Under the pieces are notes generated by a model. It was not told the origin of the DNA and did no database searches. It saw nothing but the letters and a program-made list of their open reading frames with translations. Made by a program: the position numbers and the translations under genes. Shown here in pieces: positions 8,622 through 21,833 of a stretch of 59,754 bases of DNA. The stretch is from contig NZ_JACHXK010000020.1 in NCBI RefSeq assembly GCF_014192105.1, positions 66,521 to 126,274 on the forward strand, given 5' to 3'. This stretch comes from Paenibacillus phyllosphaerae. Lineage in GTDB: Bacteria; Bacillota; Bacilli; Paenibacillales; Paenibacillaceae. Each line of letters starts with the position of its first letter. Position 1 is the first letter of the stretch.

Positions 8622-9558
8622 GGCCTTTTTCCTCCCCGCGCAGGGCTTCCGGGCTCGATTGATGCGTTCGCATATTCTGTGCCATCGTAACGGCTGCTTC
8701 ATGGGCGTATGCATCCGCTTCACTCTGCCGGAGGGCGCTTGCAGATAGCGGATCAGAGCCGGATAGCGGCGATACGCCTGCTTGCTCGCTGCTGGCGGAT
8801 GCATAGCGGCGTTTCGGTATCCGCCCGGCCAGATAGGAGGCGCGGCCGGCTTCTACCGCGAGCCGGATGGCATAAGCCATGGCGACGGGATCTACCGCTT
8901 TGGCAACCGGCGTGTTGACCAGTATGCCATCTGCTCCAAGTTCCATCGCTTGCACGACGTCGCCTGCAGAACCGATTCCCGCATCGACGATAATAGGGAC
9001 ATTCGCATCTTCGGCGATGAGTCCGATGTTGTACGGATTCAGAATGCCGAGGCCCGAGCCGATCGGGGCGCCGCCAGGCATGACGGCCGCCGCGCCGGCT
9101 TCCTCTAATCTTTTGCACAGAATCGGGTCATCCGAGGTGTAGGGCAGCACGACGAAACCTTCGGCGGCCAGCTGCTCCGTTGCCTTCAGCGTCTCGATCG
9201 GGTCGGGCAGCAGCGTGCGCGGATTCGCGCTGATCTCTACCTTGATCCAATTGCCAAGGCCGGCTGCGCGCGCAAGCCTGGCGATCCGGACCGCCTCCTC
9301 TGCGCTCGACGCTCCCGATGTATTCGGCAGATAGGTCAGCTTCCTGTCGGCAAAATGCTGCAAGACCGAGTCGTCTTCCGCAAAATCAAGATTGACTCTG
9401 CGGACCGCGAACGTAACGACCTCTGCCTTAGAGGCCGTCAGCGCCTCCTGAAGGACAGCCGGACTTGGGAATCTGCCGGTTCCGAGGAAGAACCGCGACG
9501 CTAGTCGTACGCCGCCGATCACCAGCGGATCATGCTCGGTGTTCATGGTGTAAGTCAT
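8614..9558 (-). CDS. thiG: Thiazole synthase ThiG with C-terminal extension
   Basis: Makes the thiazole phosphate moiety from DXP, dehydroglycine and ThiS thiocarboxylate in a TIM barrel. The Schiff-base lysine is seen in NWIKVEI (about residue 100). Phosphate-binding segments [11 protein letters not shown] and [12 protein letters not shown] are intact. Usual ThiG ends soon after the [14 protein letters not shown] segment at about residue 260. Here the frame runs another 50 or so residues of Ala/Ser/Glu-rich sequence to 314 and overlaps thiO. The tail has no recognisable domain and may be disordered. It follows thiES by 4 bp. Confidence 0.93.
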   Translation of the reverse strand: MTYTMNTEHDPLVIGGVRLASRFFLGTGRFPSPAVLQEALTASKAEVVTFAVRRVNLDFAEDDSVLQHFADRKLTYLPNTSGASSAEEAVRIARLARAAGLGNWIKVEISANPRTLLPDPIETLKATEQLAAEGFVVLPYTSDDPILCKRLEEAGAAAVMPGGAPIGSGLGILNPYNIGLIAEDANVPIIVDAGIGSAGDVVQAMELGADGILVNTPVAKAVDPVAMAYAIRLAVEAGRASYLAGRIPKRRYASASSEQAGVSPLSGSDPLSASALRQSEADAYAHEAAVTMAQNMRTHQSSPEALRGEEKGLV

Positions 9559-9562
9559 CGAA

Positions 9563-10401
9563 TCAGCCTCCCCCTACAAAATGAACGAGCTCCAGCTTCG
9601 CGCCTTCATCCACGCTCGTGTGTAACCAAGCTTCGCGCGCGAGAATAACGCCGTTAAGCTCCACGACGATCCGCTTGGCGCCAAGGCCGTATTGCTCGAC
9701 GAGACCCGCAATCGTAACGGCGTCCGTCCACTCCTGCCTGCCGTTGATCAGGACCTGCTTCAAGCTGGACGCGCTGGCGCCATGCGCGTTGTAAGCGCGA
9801 ATCCGCTGCTTGAACGCGCGGGCGGTCTCGGCCGGCTGATCGCTGCCGACGATGGCCGACACTGCGCAGATCCGGGTTGCTCCCGCTTCCAGCACGGCGT
9901 CCACGTTATCCAGCGTAATGCCGCCGATAGCTACGAACGGGATGCGGACTTGCGCTGCAGCTTCACGGACATAGTCCGTCGTGACCGCCTGCCTGCCCGG
10001 CTTCGTCCCCGTCGGGTAGACGGGACCTACGCCGATATAATCCGCGCCGCCCGCCTGCGCTTCGAGTGCTTGCGCAATATTGTGGGTCGAGATGCCGATG
10101 ATGCGATCCTCCCCAAGGATGCGGCGAGCTTCCGCAAGCGGAAGATCTTCCTGGCCGAGATGAACGCCATCCGCTTCAGCGGCCAGCGCAACGTCTATGT
10201 GATCGTTGATGAGCAGCGGCACGTCGTACCTGCGCGTCAGTTCCCGAAGCGCATAGGCTTGCGCCAACAGCTCACGCTTGGACGTATCTTTGGCCCGCAG
10301 CTGAATAATGTCCGCACCGCCGCGGATCGCTTGCTCCATGACGCTGACCATGCTGCGCCCAGGATGATAATTCTCGCCTGTTATGGCATAGAGACGAAAG
10401 G

Positions 10402-10420
<19 letters not shown>
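9563..10420 (-). CDS. ThiE-ThiS fusion: thiamine phosphate synthase with sulfur carrier
   Basis: 285 residues in one uninterrupted frame. Residues 1-209 are a complete ThiE: QLRAKD near 40, NDHIDVALA near 72, [11 protein letters not shown] near 84, and [13 protein letters not shown] near 130, the enzyme that joins HMP-PP and thiazole phosphate. After a linker of about 9 residues, 219-285 are a complete ThiS with a ubiquitin-like pattern, VELNGVI and the terminal FVGGG. The Gly-Gly end is free, so it can still be adenylated by ThiF and thiocarboxylated. thiS is normally a separate gene of about 66 codons, and none is found elsewhere in the operon. ATG 10420 has AAGGAGG 12 nt upstream and overlaps thiF by 19 bp. 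Confidence 0.93.
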
Positions 10421-13346
<2,926 letters not shown>

Positions 13347-13605
13347 CTCTGTTAGTTAAGTGTTGGAAGGCGGCGAACGCAAGCCCGGAGAAGGCCGATC
13401 CCGCACCGCTGCCGTCCCATGCGGCTAACTGGCAGCATGGACCGCATATGGAGCGAATAGGGCTCTCGGAATTCAGGCCGTCCTCTCCGTTCACGGTTTC
13501 AGGCGCAAGGATCGAACGCGCCTTATGCGCTATCGTCCTGCTGCTCGAATCGTGCGATGGCGTGCAAGAAGGCGCTTAAGCACCTCGAATTCCGCAACAT
13601 TCGCA
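13347..13605 (-). other. Untranslated leader segment, no recognised element
   Basis: About 260 nt between the riboswitch terminator and the SD hairpin of thiC. It is GC-rich, able to form several small hairpins, and has no gene with a ribosome site. No T-box or second riboswitch signature was found. Confidence 0.5.
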
Positions 13606-13635
13606 CAAAAAAACCGCTCCCGGCGAAGGAGCGGT
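13606..13635 (-). terminator. Riboswitch-linked intrinsic terminator
   Basis: Stem ACCGCTCC/GGAGCGGT (13635-13628 with 13620-13613 on the minus strand) followed by a run of T (13613-13606). It lies 135 nt below the TPP aptamer and 300 nt above thiC, so premature termination with TPP bound is the likely switch. Confidence 0.85.
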
Positions 13636-13770
13636 CTGTTAGGCGTTGGTTCCATACGCGCTAAGGGGAACCCCTTGGCCGCGAATGGTCAGCTGCCTGC
13701 CGATGGCATCCCATGATCATCTCCATCATGAGCCATACACGCGCAAGCAAGCTAAATCGCACGAACATTC

Positions 13771-13864
13771 CCACTTTCCTACGCTGGCATAACCCAGATC
13801 AGGTTCAAAGGGACCAAGGCAACGATTTGCCTTATCTCAGCCCATGCGGGCGCCCCTAGTGGAT
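13771..13864 (-). ncRNA. TPP riboswitch (THI element) aptamer
   Basis: On the minus strand the conserved THI-box parts occur in order: GGGGCGCCCGCATGGGCTGA with GAGA, then CCCTTTGAACCTGATCTGGG, then TTATGCCAGCGTAGG. Closing helix P1 pairs CCACT (13864-13860) with AGTGG (13775-13771). It directly follows the operon promoter. Confidence 0.96.
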
Positions 13865-13875
13865 TTCTTGGTACG

Positions 13876-13905
13876 ACTATACCGTGCCCCGTCAAAATCT
13901 GTCAA
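13876..13905 (-). promoter_or_regulatory. Promoter of the thiamine operon
   Basis: Minus strand TTGACA (13905-13900), an 18-bp spacer and TATAGT (13881-13876). Transcription would start near 13869, just before the TPP aptamer. Confidence 0.8.
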
Positions 13906-13939
13906 CCTTTTTTCCAAAACCAAGAATCTATAATTGCCT

Positions 13940-16900
13940 TTATTGCTGGCGGTGGACGCCGTAGGTTTGTCCCGTATTGCCCGCGATCGTGATCGTAATG
14001 GAGGCTGTCTTGACCGTGCCATTCGTGTAATAGGCCGTAAATACGAACGTAACCGGTCCAGCTTCTAACGAGGCGAAAGCTTCGTCCCACAGTTCGCCGC
14101 TCCAAGCCGTTTTGGCTGAATTAGCGGTCAGTTCGGCGCGGTAGCTGCCCATCGCAACCTCGACGCGCTCTGCCTTGGTTTCGGTGGAAGTGCTGGTCGT
14201 CTGTGCCTGCAGCATGAATTTCTCCCCGGCCCAGAAGGTGCCCGCCGAGCGCGGAGAATCATTCGTACCCGTCGCCGACTGATTATACTGCTTGCGCTTT
14301 TCGTCCCACTGGGCGGTATGTTGCACCTGCCCGGTAATCTGCAACGGGAGAACCTGTATCGTCTTAGTGACCGTGACCGGATCCGATTTGCCGTCCGAGA
14401 CCGTCAGCGACACCGTATAGGTCCCCGTCTTCACCAATTGCCAGCTCGGCCCGCTTGTCCCGTAAGGGGCAGTCAACGTACTGCTGCGCGTGGACTTGTC
14501 GCCGCTCGGGTCGGTGAGGACGTATTGAAGCGACAAGGCGTCCAGGTCCGGATCGGCTACAGCAGGAGTAATCACGATCGTATCGCCTTCGTACACCGGC
14601 TTCGGCGACCAATCGAAGTCCGCCGTCGGCGTCTCGTTCGTTTCGATGTAGAAGAACTTCGCGTCGCTCCATTCGCTCCAATCGTAGCCGTCGTAAGCTC
14701 GAACCCTAACGAACATATTGATTTTCTCGGGTAAATCCGCCTCGGGCGTCCACGTTAACGACGCGCCGCTTACAATGCCGGAATCCTGCTGAATCGTCCC
14801 GCCGTACAAGTAGACGCGTACCTGATATTTCGTCATGGCGTCGTTGTCATTATCCGCGTAGAACCAACGGAAGGCGGGACGAAGCTCGGTCAGCTTATCC
14901 GGCTTGGTCTGGTCGATACTGCTCGGCAGCGTCACCTGGGCAGCCGGCGCACGGTTCACGATCTCGATCGTTCGCACGGCTTCTGCCGTTTGTCCCTTGC
15001 TGTCCTCGACCATCTGGCGAATCTGGAACGTACCTAGGGAGCTGAAGGCTTTCGTCCAGCTGGTCCTGACGGCGCTCTGCAGCGTCTCGTAAGAAGCCGG
15101 ATTGAGCCCGCGAATGTAATATTGGTGCGGCAGCTTGTCCCTTGCACCGTCTTCCTTGTCGCTTGCTGTGGAGGCAATCGTCACATTGACGCCGCGATAG
15201 GTCGTCAGCGTGCTGAGCGTAAAGCCTGCCGTCGGCGGTTCGTCCGGCTGCGGGATCGAGGCGACCGTTATCTTTTTCTCCACCCAAGCGCTCCATGCAT
15301 CGTACTCGTCCTTGACCGCCATCCCGACGGTATATTCGCCGATTTCTTCAGGCACGACCAGCTTCTGGTTGACGGTTAGACCCGATGGCGTGATGTAATA
15401 GAACTTCTTCTGCAGGATGCCTTTGGTCGTCAAATAATTGATGCCTGTCGCCTCCGTCGAGTAAATGGCGGCGCTCAAATATCGGTCCGGATCATGGCTC
15501 CTGTCCGTCCACTTGACCGTGTTGTCGGTATCGAAACCGATATCGTAATCGGCGACCGGACGCCGATGGACGATCAGCTGGCGGATGACCTGATTCGAGC
15601 TCTTCCGGTATTCCTCGAAGTCGCTTGCCGGGTAAGGATAGATCAGGTTCGGCTCGTCTTTGACCGTATACGAAATTTGATACGAACCTACCTTGTCGAG
15701 CATGTTCAACGGCGTCGTGAATGTCTTGCCGTCATGGGCAGAGATGCCGGATTTGCCATCCCCCGCATCCAGGAACTTCTGAGCCAGATGGTCGTACCGC
15801 CACTTCGTGTAGGCCGTAACCATCGGGTCGTTCTCGGGGTCCTCTGTCGTGACGGAATAGATCATCTCGTCGCCGGCAATGGCAATGCCTTGCAGCTTCG
15901 AGGTCGAACTGATCGGCGTCAGGTCAGAATAGGACATCGACATGAACTCGGTTGTCGGCAATTCCGAATACGGCCCGAAGAAACCTTTGTCGAAGGTGCC
16001 ATCAACCACATCCATGACAGGAACATTGTTGATATAAGCCCGAATGCGGCCGTCCAGCACTTGAATGCGGATCGGGTACAGCGTTCGCCGCTCGATCGGA
16101 TAATCCGTTTTGGCGATAACGGACCGGATGCCGTTCTCGACCTTCATGAGCCGTAGTCCGTTCAAGTTCAATTCGAGCCGGTACAAATTGCGGCTGTCTG
16201 CGGCATGGAAGCCGAATCCGACATACCGGTCATCGGTCGAGAACGGGAAATCGTTCAGACGCACTTTGAACGTATACTGTGCATTCTGAAGCGGCAGATT
16301 GCCGAGCAACTGCTGCTGATCGATATGGTTGATTGCCGAAGAGTTGCGCGGGCTGGCAAGAAAATAAGCTTCTCGTCCCGACATCTTCCCGTTGTCCGAC
16401 CGATTGTAATATTGGAACATCGTGATCGCGCCGTCCAGATCGAGGTAAAATTTGCGCCGATACTGATTCACATTGGTCTCTGAGGTCCGATAGTTATCCT
16501 CCCAGATGTCGGTCAGATCATAGACAAAATTACGGTTGCCGGTCCGCGACTGAACCCGGTACAGCTTCTTGGCCTCCGTGACATAGAAATACCCTTCGCT
16601 GTCGAGATCCGTAACCTTCTCGTAGCCATCCGTCGTTTGCCATAACAGCTTAAATCTCCCTTCATCGGTCAACGTGTACGCCGCTTTGCCCGCACCGGTA
16701 AGAATGATGTCATGTACATAGACGGAGCCTACGACATCTTCCAGGTAATCCGTCCGTTCGCCGGTGTCCGTATTGAAGGCGGCCATCCCGACCGGGTAGT
16801 TGAATTGGCTCTCCGTTATGAGATACTTGCCGTCCATGTACGGATGATAAGCGCTCAGATTATTCGGTTGAAGCTTACTCTTCATGGTCGTCAGCGTGTT

Positions 16901-19900
16901 GGAGACCGGATTGAATTTGTAGTACGTGTACGTCGGCGAATTGTAATAATGCCGGTTGAAATTCGAATCTTGCTTGCCAAGACGCATCACATCGTAAGCC
17001 TCGGCCGACACCTGGAGCTTATTGCCCTCCGCCGTCCCGAAGGCCCAACTGAGCGGCGTAATCCAATACGTGGCAGACGTACCCGAACCCGTGACGCTTG
17101 GAGCAAACGCTCCATAGGCAGTCGAGAGCAAACCGTAGGCGGGTCCGAGCGGCAGGGCCGCCACTTCCTTCGGCGTCGAGCCCGTAGTTGCGAATTGCTG
17201 CTGCGTATACGAGTAATATTTGGTTACATTGCTGACGACTCTGTGTACATATGCGGTCTTCGTATGCCTGTCGTACAGGTCGAAATATTCTCCGCTGCGC
17301 TGATTCGTCGATCCATACGTGCCCGCTGTCCCAAGCAGGGAGATGTCATAACTGGACGTGGAGCTGGACGTGGCTGCAGCCTGATAATAAGTATAGACCA
17401 AGCCATCGTCCAGATAGGTCGGTGCCTGGTTCGTGTACAAATCAAGATGCGATACCTTCAGATCGGTCTGAACAGGTCCGAGTTTGTCGCTAAGGCTCTC
17501 GCTTGCCCCGGATGTATTATGGGCTAGGGCGCCGGTAATGGGATTGACCGACCAACGCTTGGCCTTACTGCCGGCAAGGTCGCTGTTCGTCCATGCCGAG
17601 CCCTGTACGATCGCTGTTGGAGACAGCGGTACGGAAGGAATAATCGTCGGCTCTTTGCTTTCCGAAGATACTTCGAAGTTAACGGTTGGGCTGTCATTGA
17701 CGACATTCAGTATCCATGTTTTCTCCGCATCCCTGCCCCAATCTTCCTTCAGGTAGATGCTAAAGCGGTATTTGCCGACCTTGTTGGCAGAGAAGGTGAA
17801 GTTGCGGTCGCCGTTCAGCGACACCGGCAGCTTCTTCTCCTCCTCATAGTTGCCATCGTTATCTTGATCATACTGGTACCAAATGTTCTTCGTGACTAGT
17901 TGATCATTGTCCGGCGAGTAGGAGCGTTCCTGGAAAGTAAGCGTGGCTCCGCGTATCGTTGGCGACGCAAAGTTCAGCGCCGGAACCGGCGGCAAATCCG
18001 GCTTGACGGTCAGCGTATGCCGATCAGGATCGACCGACTTCAATCCTGCGGAATCATACACATGCAGCGTAATGATTTCCGTACCCGGCGTCGTATAGAC
18101 ATCGAGCTTATTCGTCCACTCATCGCGGGTATGATCGATTTTCCGTCTCATCGGACTGTAGCTGCGGTCAGCCGAAAAAGCAGCGGCAAGCGGCCGCCCT
18201 TCCACAACTTCGGTTGGTCCATCAATAACAGCGATAGGGTTAGGCGGAACAACGCTTATGTAGGTCGTCGCCGTCGTGGATGCGCCCCATTCATCGTGCA
18301 TTTTGGCAGTGACCCGATGCAGGCCGAGTTCATCCATCGTAATGCCGTGGTAGCCGTCGGTATATTCGCGGCTCGCATACTTCGTCGGGATCGACTGAAT
18401 CCACTCCGAACCGTTGGTAAAGTCAAATCCATCGAAATAGTAGTCATCGCCGTCGGGATCGGTTGGCGTCGGGACGGACAGATCCGTGATGTAGACCAAA
18501 TCCATTTTGGTGCCCACGACCACCTCGTATACAGGTAGGGTTCTAACGCTCGGATCCACGAACCCGATCTGGAATTCAGGAGGCGAATTATTCGCCGGTC
18601 CCAACACCTCCAGCGGCTTCGGCCCAATCGGATCGCTCTGTCCGCAGTCCGCTACGACCACCATCGTGACGTCGTTCGTGCCGACACCTAAGGAGTACGG
18701 ATAATTGGATTCCGTGACGATGAGATCCTTTGTCGCGCCGTAGACCTTATCGGTGGCGGCGGTGAAACCGTCCTTCGTGATGCGGAAATAATGATATTGA
18801 TAGATACAACCGGTGACGACGATGTTCTTCGGGCGCAGCGTGAACGAGTCGCGGTAAGTTATTTTGCCAGGCAGAATTTCAAAATCGCCCGTAATGGCAG
18901 ACGACGCAGAGCCCTGATAGAAGAACGTAACATAGGCCTCCTGTGGACTAGGCGTCTTGAGCGACACGCTGGCACTGGAGCCCGAAGTGACCGTGTCCGA
19001 ATAGCCCGAGTAGCTTAGGCTGTAGCCTTCAATCGATCCATATTTCGCATCCGCGCTGACGGACTGCGTCCTGGCCGTACTCGAGAGCGGCGTGACGGGA
19101 ATGATCGATTGATCCTTCTGGACGTAACTCCCACTCGGTCCGGCCCGAACCATATGCCGCACATGGATTTTGCCATCGCTCTGGATGTCGTAGAAGTAAT
19201 ACATGTACATCTCTGTAAACTCACCATTGTACTTCAAGTCTCCAAAATCTCCTTCGGTATAGGGAGGGGACTTGGATGGCTCGACGCCAGTGGTGGTTTT
19301 TTTGTAACCCAAATAGCCGTATGCGCTGTTTTCCGGATGTTCTAATGGGACCTCATCCCCTTTATTCAGAGGGATATCCTTATCCGGGAATACGGAGGCT
19401 AAGCTGGCTCCGTCTTTCGTGAAATGTTTGACGTGAATGACGCCTTCGGCTTTTTTCTCGTAGTAGAGGTTTACGTAATACTTATCGAACTCGCCTTTAT
19501 ACGTGAAGGAAGCCGGAGGACTGTCCACTCGCTGCACTGAGCTATCCGGTATTACTTCTTGACGTTTTTTGTAGCCTACATATGTAAAATTCGCTCCCGC
19601 ATTGGGTGTTGTTCCGATGCTAACTTGATCACCGATTACTATCGATTCCGATTCATTGTCAAAGAGTGATTCATCAATCTTGGTTCCGTCGGTTAGATAA
19701 TGATTGACTATTACGTCGGCATATAACTCAATTTCAAAAACCATTGGGAAATAATATCTAAATGCTTGAACATTCGCTGAACAACTTACGCAAGCATCAG
19801 ATCCATATGGTGGACTTCTTAAATTCCATGCACTATCACCGAGCTGTGTCTCTAATTTCCCTGCTGTCGAAGCTACAAATGTCGTGCTTGAACCATTAAT

Positions 19901-20371
19901 TTGTTTATCTGTTATCATAGGGGAACCACTAGTTGTTCCGAAATATGGAACGTATTTTTCGTAACTAGATTCGTTCGAATTAGACTTAGCTCTAGATTCT
20001 TCAAAATACTCTTGATGTTTTGGGTCCGAACTGTTTAAGTTATAGATCTTAACGTCTCGTATTGTTCGTCCGGGAAATGAAAATGTGTACTGATAATTCA
20101 ATTCGTCTTTTGTTACTGAAGCCCCTGGCGGTTTTGTTGTCCATTCACCGGCAGAATTAGACCAAATATCATACGATAGGAAACCTACAGCGTAACGTTT
20201 AACTGGACTTCCCTTCGGGTCTTTATATGGTTGAATGGATGCATTACCCCAATTGAACGTTTCAGCAGCTTGAAGGCGGATTAATGTGGTAGATAAGGGT
20301 TCTATTAAGGCAACGAGTAAAGTTAATAGAACAACTAAGGAAGTTACTTTTTTAATCTGAATAATCCTCAT
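13940..20371 (-). CDS. Giant secreted multidomain surface protein (PKD/MucBP-like)
   Basis: 2143 residues. Residues 1-36 are a signal peptide (basic start, hydrophobic 11-24, likely cut after LQA). Three MucBP-like beta modules follow at about 215-465, with start patterns such as GVIHVKHFTKDG and GKIHVRHMV. Then come several PKD/Ig-like domains, a central stretch of about 400 residues with propeller-like repeats, and a concanavalin-like module near 1350-1500 (VGFGFHAADSRNLYRLELN). At the end are further Ig/PKD domains (DFDWSPKPVYEGDTIVITP, GTYTVSLTVSDGKSD). There is no LPxTG motif, SLH domain or terminal membrane segment. The stalk-domain gene lies 15 bp upstream on the same transcript. The first 260 or so codons are AT-rich, unlike the rest. 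An adhesin or matrix role is inference. Confidence 0.85.
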   Translation of the reverse strand: MRIIQIKKVTSLVVLLTLLVALIEPLSTTLIRLQAAETFNWGNASIQPYKDPKGSPVKRYAVGFLSYDIWSNSAGEWTTKPPGASVTKDELNYQYTFSFPGRTIRDVKIYNLNSSDPKHQEYFEESRAKSNSNESSYEKYVPYFGTTSGSPMITDKQINGSSTTFVASTAGKLETQLGDSAWNLRSPPYGSDACVSCSANVQAFRYYFPMVFEIELYADVIVNHYLTDGTKIDESLFDNESESIVIGDQVSIGTTPNAGANFTYVGYKKRQEVIPDSSVQRVDSPPASFTYKGEFDKYYVNLYYEKKAEGVIHVKHFTKDGASLASVFPDKDIPLNKGDEVPLEHPENSAYGYLGYKKTTTGVEPSKSPPYTEGDFGDLKYNGEFTEMYMYYFYDIQSDGKIHVRHMVRAGPSGSYVQKDQSIIPVTPLSSTARTQSVSADAKYGSIEGYSLSYSGYSDTVTSGSSASVSLKTPSPQEAYVTFFYQGSASSAITGDFEILPGKITYRDSFTLRPKNIVVTGCIYQYHYFRITKDGFTAATDKVYGATKDLIVTESNYPYSLGVGTNDVTMVVVADCGQSDPIGPKPLEVLGPANNSPPEFQIGFVDPSVRTLPVYEVVVGTKMDLVYITDLSVPTPTDPDGDDYYFDGFDFTNGSEWIQSIPTKYASREYTDGYHGITMDELGLHRVTAKMHDEWGASTTATTYISVVPPNPIAVIDGPTEVVEGRPLAAAFSADRSYSPMRRKIDHTRDEWTNKLDVYTTPGTEIITLHVYDSAGLKSVDPDRHTLTVKPDLPPVPALNFASPTIRGATLTFQERSYSPDNDQLVTKNIWYQYDQDNDGNYEEEKKLPVSLNGDRNFTFSANKVGKYRFSIYLKEDWGRDAEKTWILNVVNDSPTVNFEVSSESKEPTIIPSVPLSPTAIVQGSAWTNSDLAGSKAKRWSVNPITGALAHNTSGASESLSDKLGPVQTDLKVSHLDLYTNQAPTYLDDGLVYTYYQAAATSSSTSSYDISLLGTAGTYGSTNQRSGEYFDLYDRHTKTAYVHRVVSNVTKYYSYTQQQFATTGSTPKEVAALPLGPAYGLLSTAYGAFAPSVTGSGTSATYWITPLSWAFGTAEGNKLQVSAEAYDVMRLGKQDSNFNRHYYNSPTYTYYKFNPVSNTLTTMKSKLQPNNLSAYHPYMDGKYLITESQFNYPVGMAAFNTDTGERTDYLEDVVGSVYVHDIILTGAGKAAYTLTDEGRFKLLWQTTDGYEKVTDLDSEGYFYVTEAKKLYRVQSRTGNRNFVYDLTDIWEDNYRTSETNVNQYRRKFYLDLDGAITMFQYYNRSDNGKMSGREAYFLASPRNSSAINHIDQQQLLGNLPLQNAQYTFKVRLNDFPFSTDDRYVGFGFHAADSRNLYRLELNLNGLRLMKVENGIRSVIAKTDYPIERRTLYPIRIQVLDGRIRAYINNVPVMDVVDGTFDKGFFGPYSELPTTEFMSMSYSDLTPISSTSKLQGIAIAGDEMIYSVTTEDPENDPMVTAYTKWRYDHLAQKFLDAGDGKSGISAHDGKTFTTPLNMLDKVGSYQISYTVKDEPNLIYPYPASDFEEYRKSSNQVIRQLIVHRRPVADYDIGFDTDNTVKWTDRSHDPDRYLSAAIYSTEATGINYLTTKGILQKKFYYITPSGLTVNQKLVVPEEIGEYTVGMAVKDEYDAWSAWVEKKITVASIPQPDEPPTAGFTLSTLTTYRGVNVTIASTASDKEDGARDKLPHQYYIRGLNPASYETLQSAVRTSWTKAFSSLGTFQIRQMVEDSKGQTAEAVRTIEIVNRAPAAQVTLPSSIDQTKPDKLTELRPAFRWFYADNDNDAMTKYQVRVYLYGGTIQQDSGIVSGASLTWTPEADLPEKINMFVRVRAYDGYDWSEWSDAKFFYIETNETPTADFDWSPKPVYEGDTIVITPAVADPDLDALSLQYVLTDPSGDKSTRSSTLTAPYGTSGPSWQLVKTGTYTVSLTVSDGKSDPVTVTKTIQVLPLQITGQVQHTAQWDEKRKQYNQSATGTNDSPRSAGTFWAGEKFMLQAQTTSTSTETKAERVEVAMGSYRAELTANSAKTAWSGELWDEAFASLEAGPVTFVFTAYYTNGTVKTASITITIAGNTGQTYGVHRQQ

Positions 20372-20386
20372 AAGACTCTCCTACAA

Positions 20387-21343
20387 TTAAAGTTCATTCT
20401 TTATGAGAAGAAGAGAGTCTACAGATCCTAGAGCATATATCCCAATATAATCGATATTCTTCAACTTTACATTTTTATAATTTTCAGCATATGTACCGAA
20501 CTGATCCGAACTACTTGCCACTAGATTATAGTGGTAGGTCTTTCCGTTAAAAGTGGAATAACTGACATCATTTCTAGCCCGCGTTGGACTGTTCTTTTGG
20601 AGCAAATAATAGGCGCGGCCCATTTCAGCTTTATCGTAAACAATGGTTTGTAAAGCTTCTCCACCCTCAAGATTTACCGTCTTATCAATCCTATAATAGA
20701 TCTCATCCTCAATTTTGAAAGGAAAATCAGATGGTTTTATAATCCTGACTGTTTTCATTTCATTCTTTGTGCCAGCATTTAATATGAACTGTCCACTCTT
20801 TCCAGAATAATAAGATTTATAAGGAGTTACATCCTGAGCGTTAGCTATTTCAGTAACCTGGGGCACGTCCTTATGGCCAATCCAAACGAATTGTACTGTG
20901 GAATCCCATTCTACTTTTTCGCCCAGCTGCTCACTAATGAAGCGTGTTGGGACCATCGTTCGATTATTTTTAATATAAGGGGCTTCGTTCAATGATATGT
21001 TCTTACCATTGGCAACAGCTGTTTTGGATCCGATAGTTATTTTGACTTTCTTTCCTGCCTTAGCAAATGTAATTTCCTTGCCATTGCTGCTTAATGCCAA
21101 TTGAGCTCCTAGAGCTTTCGAGACAGCCGAGAAAGGAACAAATACTGTTCCCCTAACATTCTGTGGAGGAACGTCAGAAGCGATCTGACGAGCGTTATAT
21201 AGCACTTTAATGTCCAATGCCGCTTTCTTAAAATCTGTTTCAGCCTTAGAAGCAGCAAATGCTGTAGGGACGGCCGTAGCGATAAGCATCGTTGCAACTG
21301 CAAAGGATGCGATGATTTTTTTCTTGTTCGTAGTCATTTTCAA
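20387..21343 (-). CDS. Secreted protein with copper-amine-oxidase-like stalk domain
   Basis: 318 residues. A signal peptide ends near TAFAASKA (residue 31). Residues 45-160 match the stalk domain common in Paenibacillaceae: VLYNARQI, VFVPFSAVSKALGA, KITIGSKTAVANGK and RTMVPTRFISEQLGEKVEWD. The C-terminal 150 residues are not recognised. The stalk domain has no oxidase activity; it is a small beta-domain found on secreted proteins. AGGAGG precedes ATG 21343. The gene is AT-rich compared with the flanks and lies 15 bp upstream of the giant secreted protein, so the two are likely co-expressed and may interact. Confidence 0.85.
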   Translation of the reverse strand: MKMTTNKKKIIASFAVATMLIATAVPTAFAASKAETDFKKAALDIKVLYNARQIASDVPPQNVRGTVFVPFSAVSKALGAQLALSSNGKEITFAKAGKKVKITIGSKTAVANGKNISLNEAPYIKNNRTMVPTRFISEQLGEKVEWDSTVQFVWIGHKDVPQVTEIANAQDVTPYKSYYSGKSGQFILNAGTKNEMKTVRIIKPSDFPFKIEDEIYYRIDKTVNLEGGEALQTIVYDKAEMGRAYYLLQKNSPTRARNDVSYSTFNGKTYHYNLVASSSDQFGTYAENYKNVKLKNIDYIGIYALGSVDSLLLIKNEL

Positions 21344-21787
21344 ATCCTCCTAATATGTTCTTTCAAAATAACGAAATATTTAGCGGCCCCAAAGAGATAC
21401 CGCCTTGGCTCGGCGTTACCATAGATCCGGAGAGGCTCCGACGAAAAGGAAACTGGAATACCGCAGCTGGAAGCAAGGATATGCCGGGAAAACTTTTGGT
21501 TAGAGGACGGCCTATGGGTACGCTAGGGACAGGCAGAAGCGACAAATCACTGACCGCCCTCTCCGACACTGGCGAGATAAAATCTATGAAACATGAACGA
21601 TAGTTCTACGATCTGGCATGTGTATCGCCCGCAATAGGATGACGAAATCATCTATATGCTTCTTAATTGGGTTTCGGCTTTTGCCCAATAGCATATTCCC
21701 TTCTCACGATCAAATCTCTCATTCCCTCTCAAACACCTACCACATTCTACCACCCAAACTCCAACTTAGCGACATTTTTTGACAAAA
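21344..21787. other. Long intergenic leader upstream of the stalk-domain gene
   Basis: No convincing gene. It contains CGGAG-AGG-CTCCG and GCCAAGGC inverted repeats near 21405-21445 and could be a structured 5' leader of the minus-strand pair. A weak resemblance to the c-di-GMP-I aptamer core was noted but key residues do not line up. Confidence 0.4.
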
Positions 21788-21833
21788 AAAGCACCTGCAG
21801 GCAAGCTCTAATTTGAGCCTACTTGCAGGTGCT
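21782..21833 (-). terminator. Terminator of the GT4 gene
   Basis: Minus-strand stem AGCACCTGCA/TGCAGGTGCT (21833-21824 with 21799-21790) plus an inner stem, followed by seven T residues. It lies 90 bp below the glycosyltransferase stop. Confidence 0.85.

Noticed and set aside
13347..13605. Small upstream ORFs in the thiC leader (22 and 48 codons)
   Set aside because: They lack ribosome sites and show no conserved features.
21355..21603. 82-residue plus-strand ORF upstream of the stalk gene
   Set aside because: It has no ribosome site or domain and lies in a likely untranslated leader.
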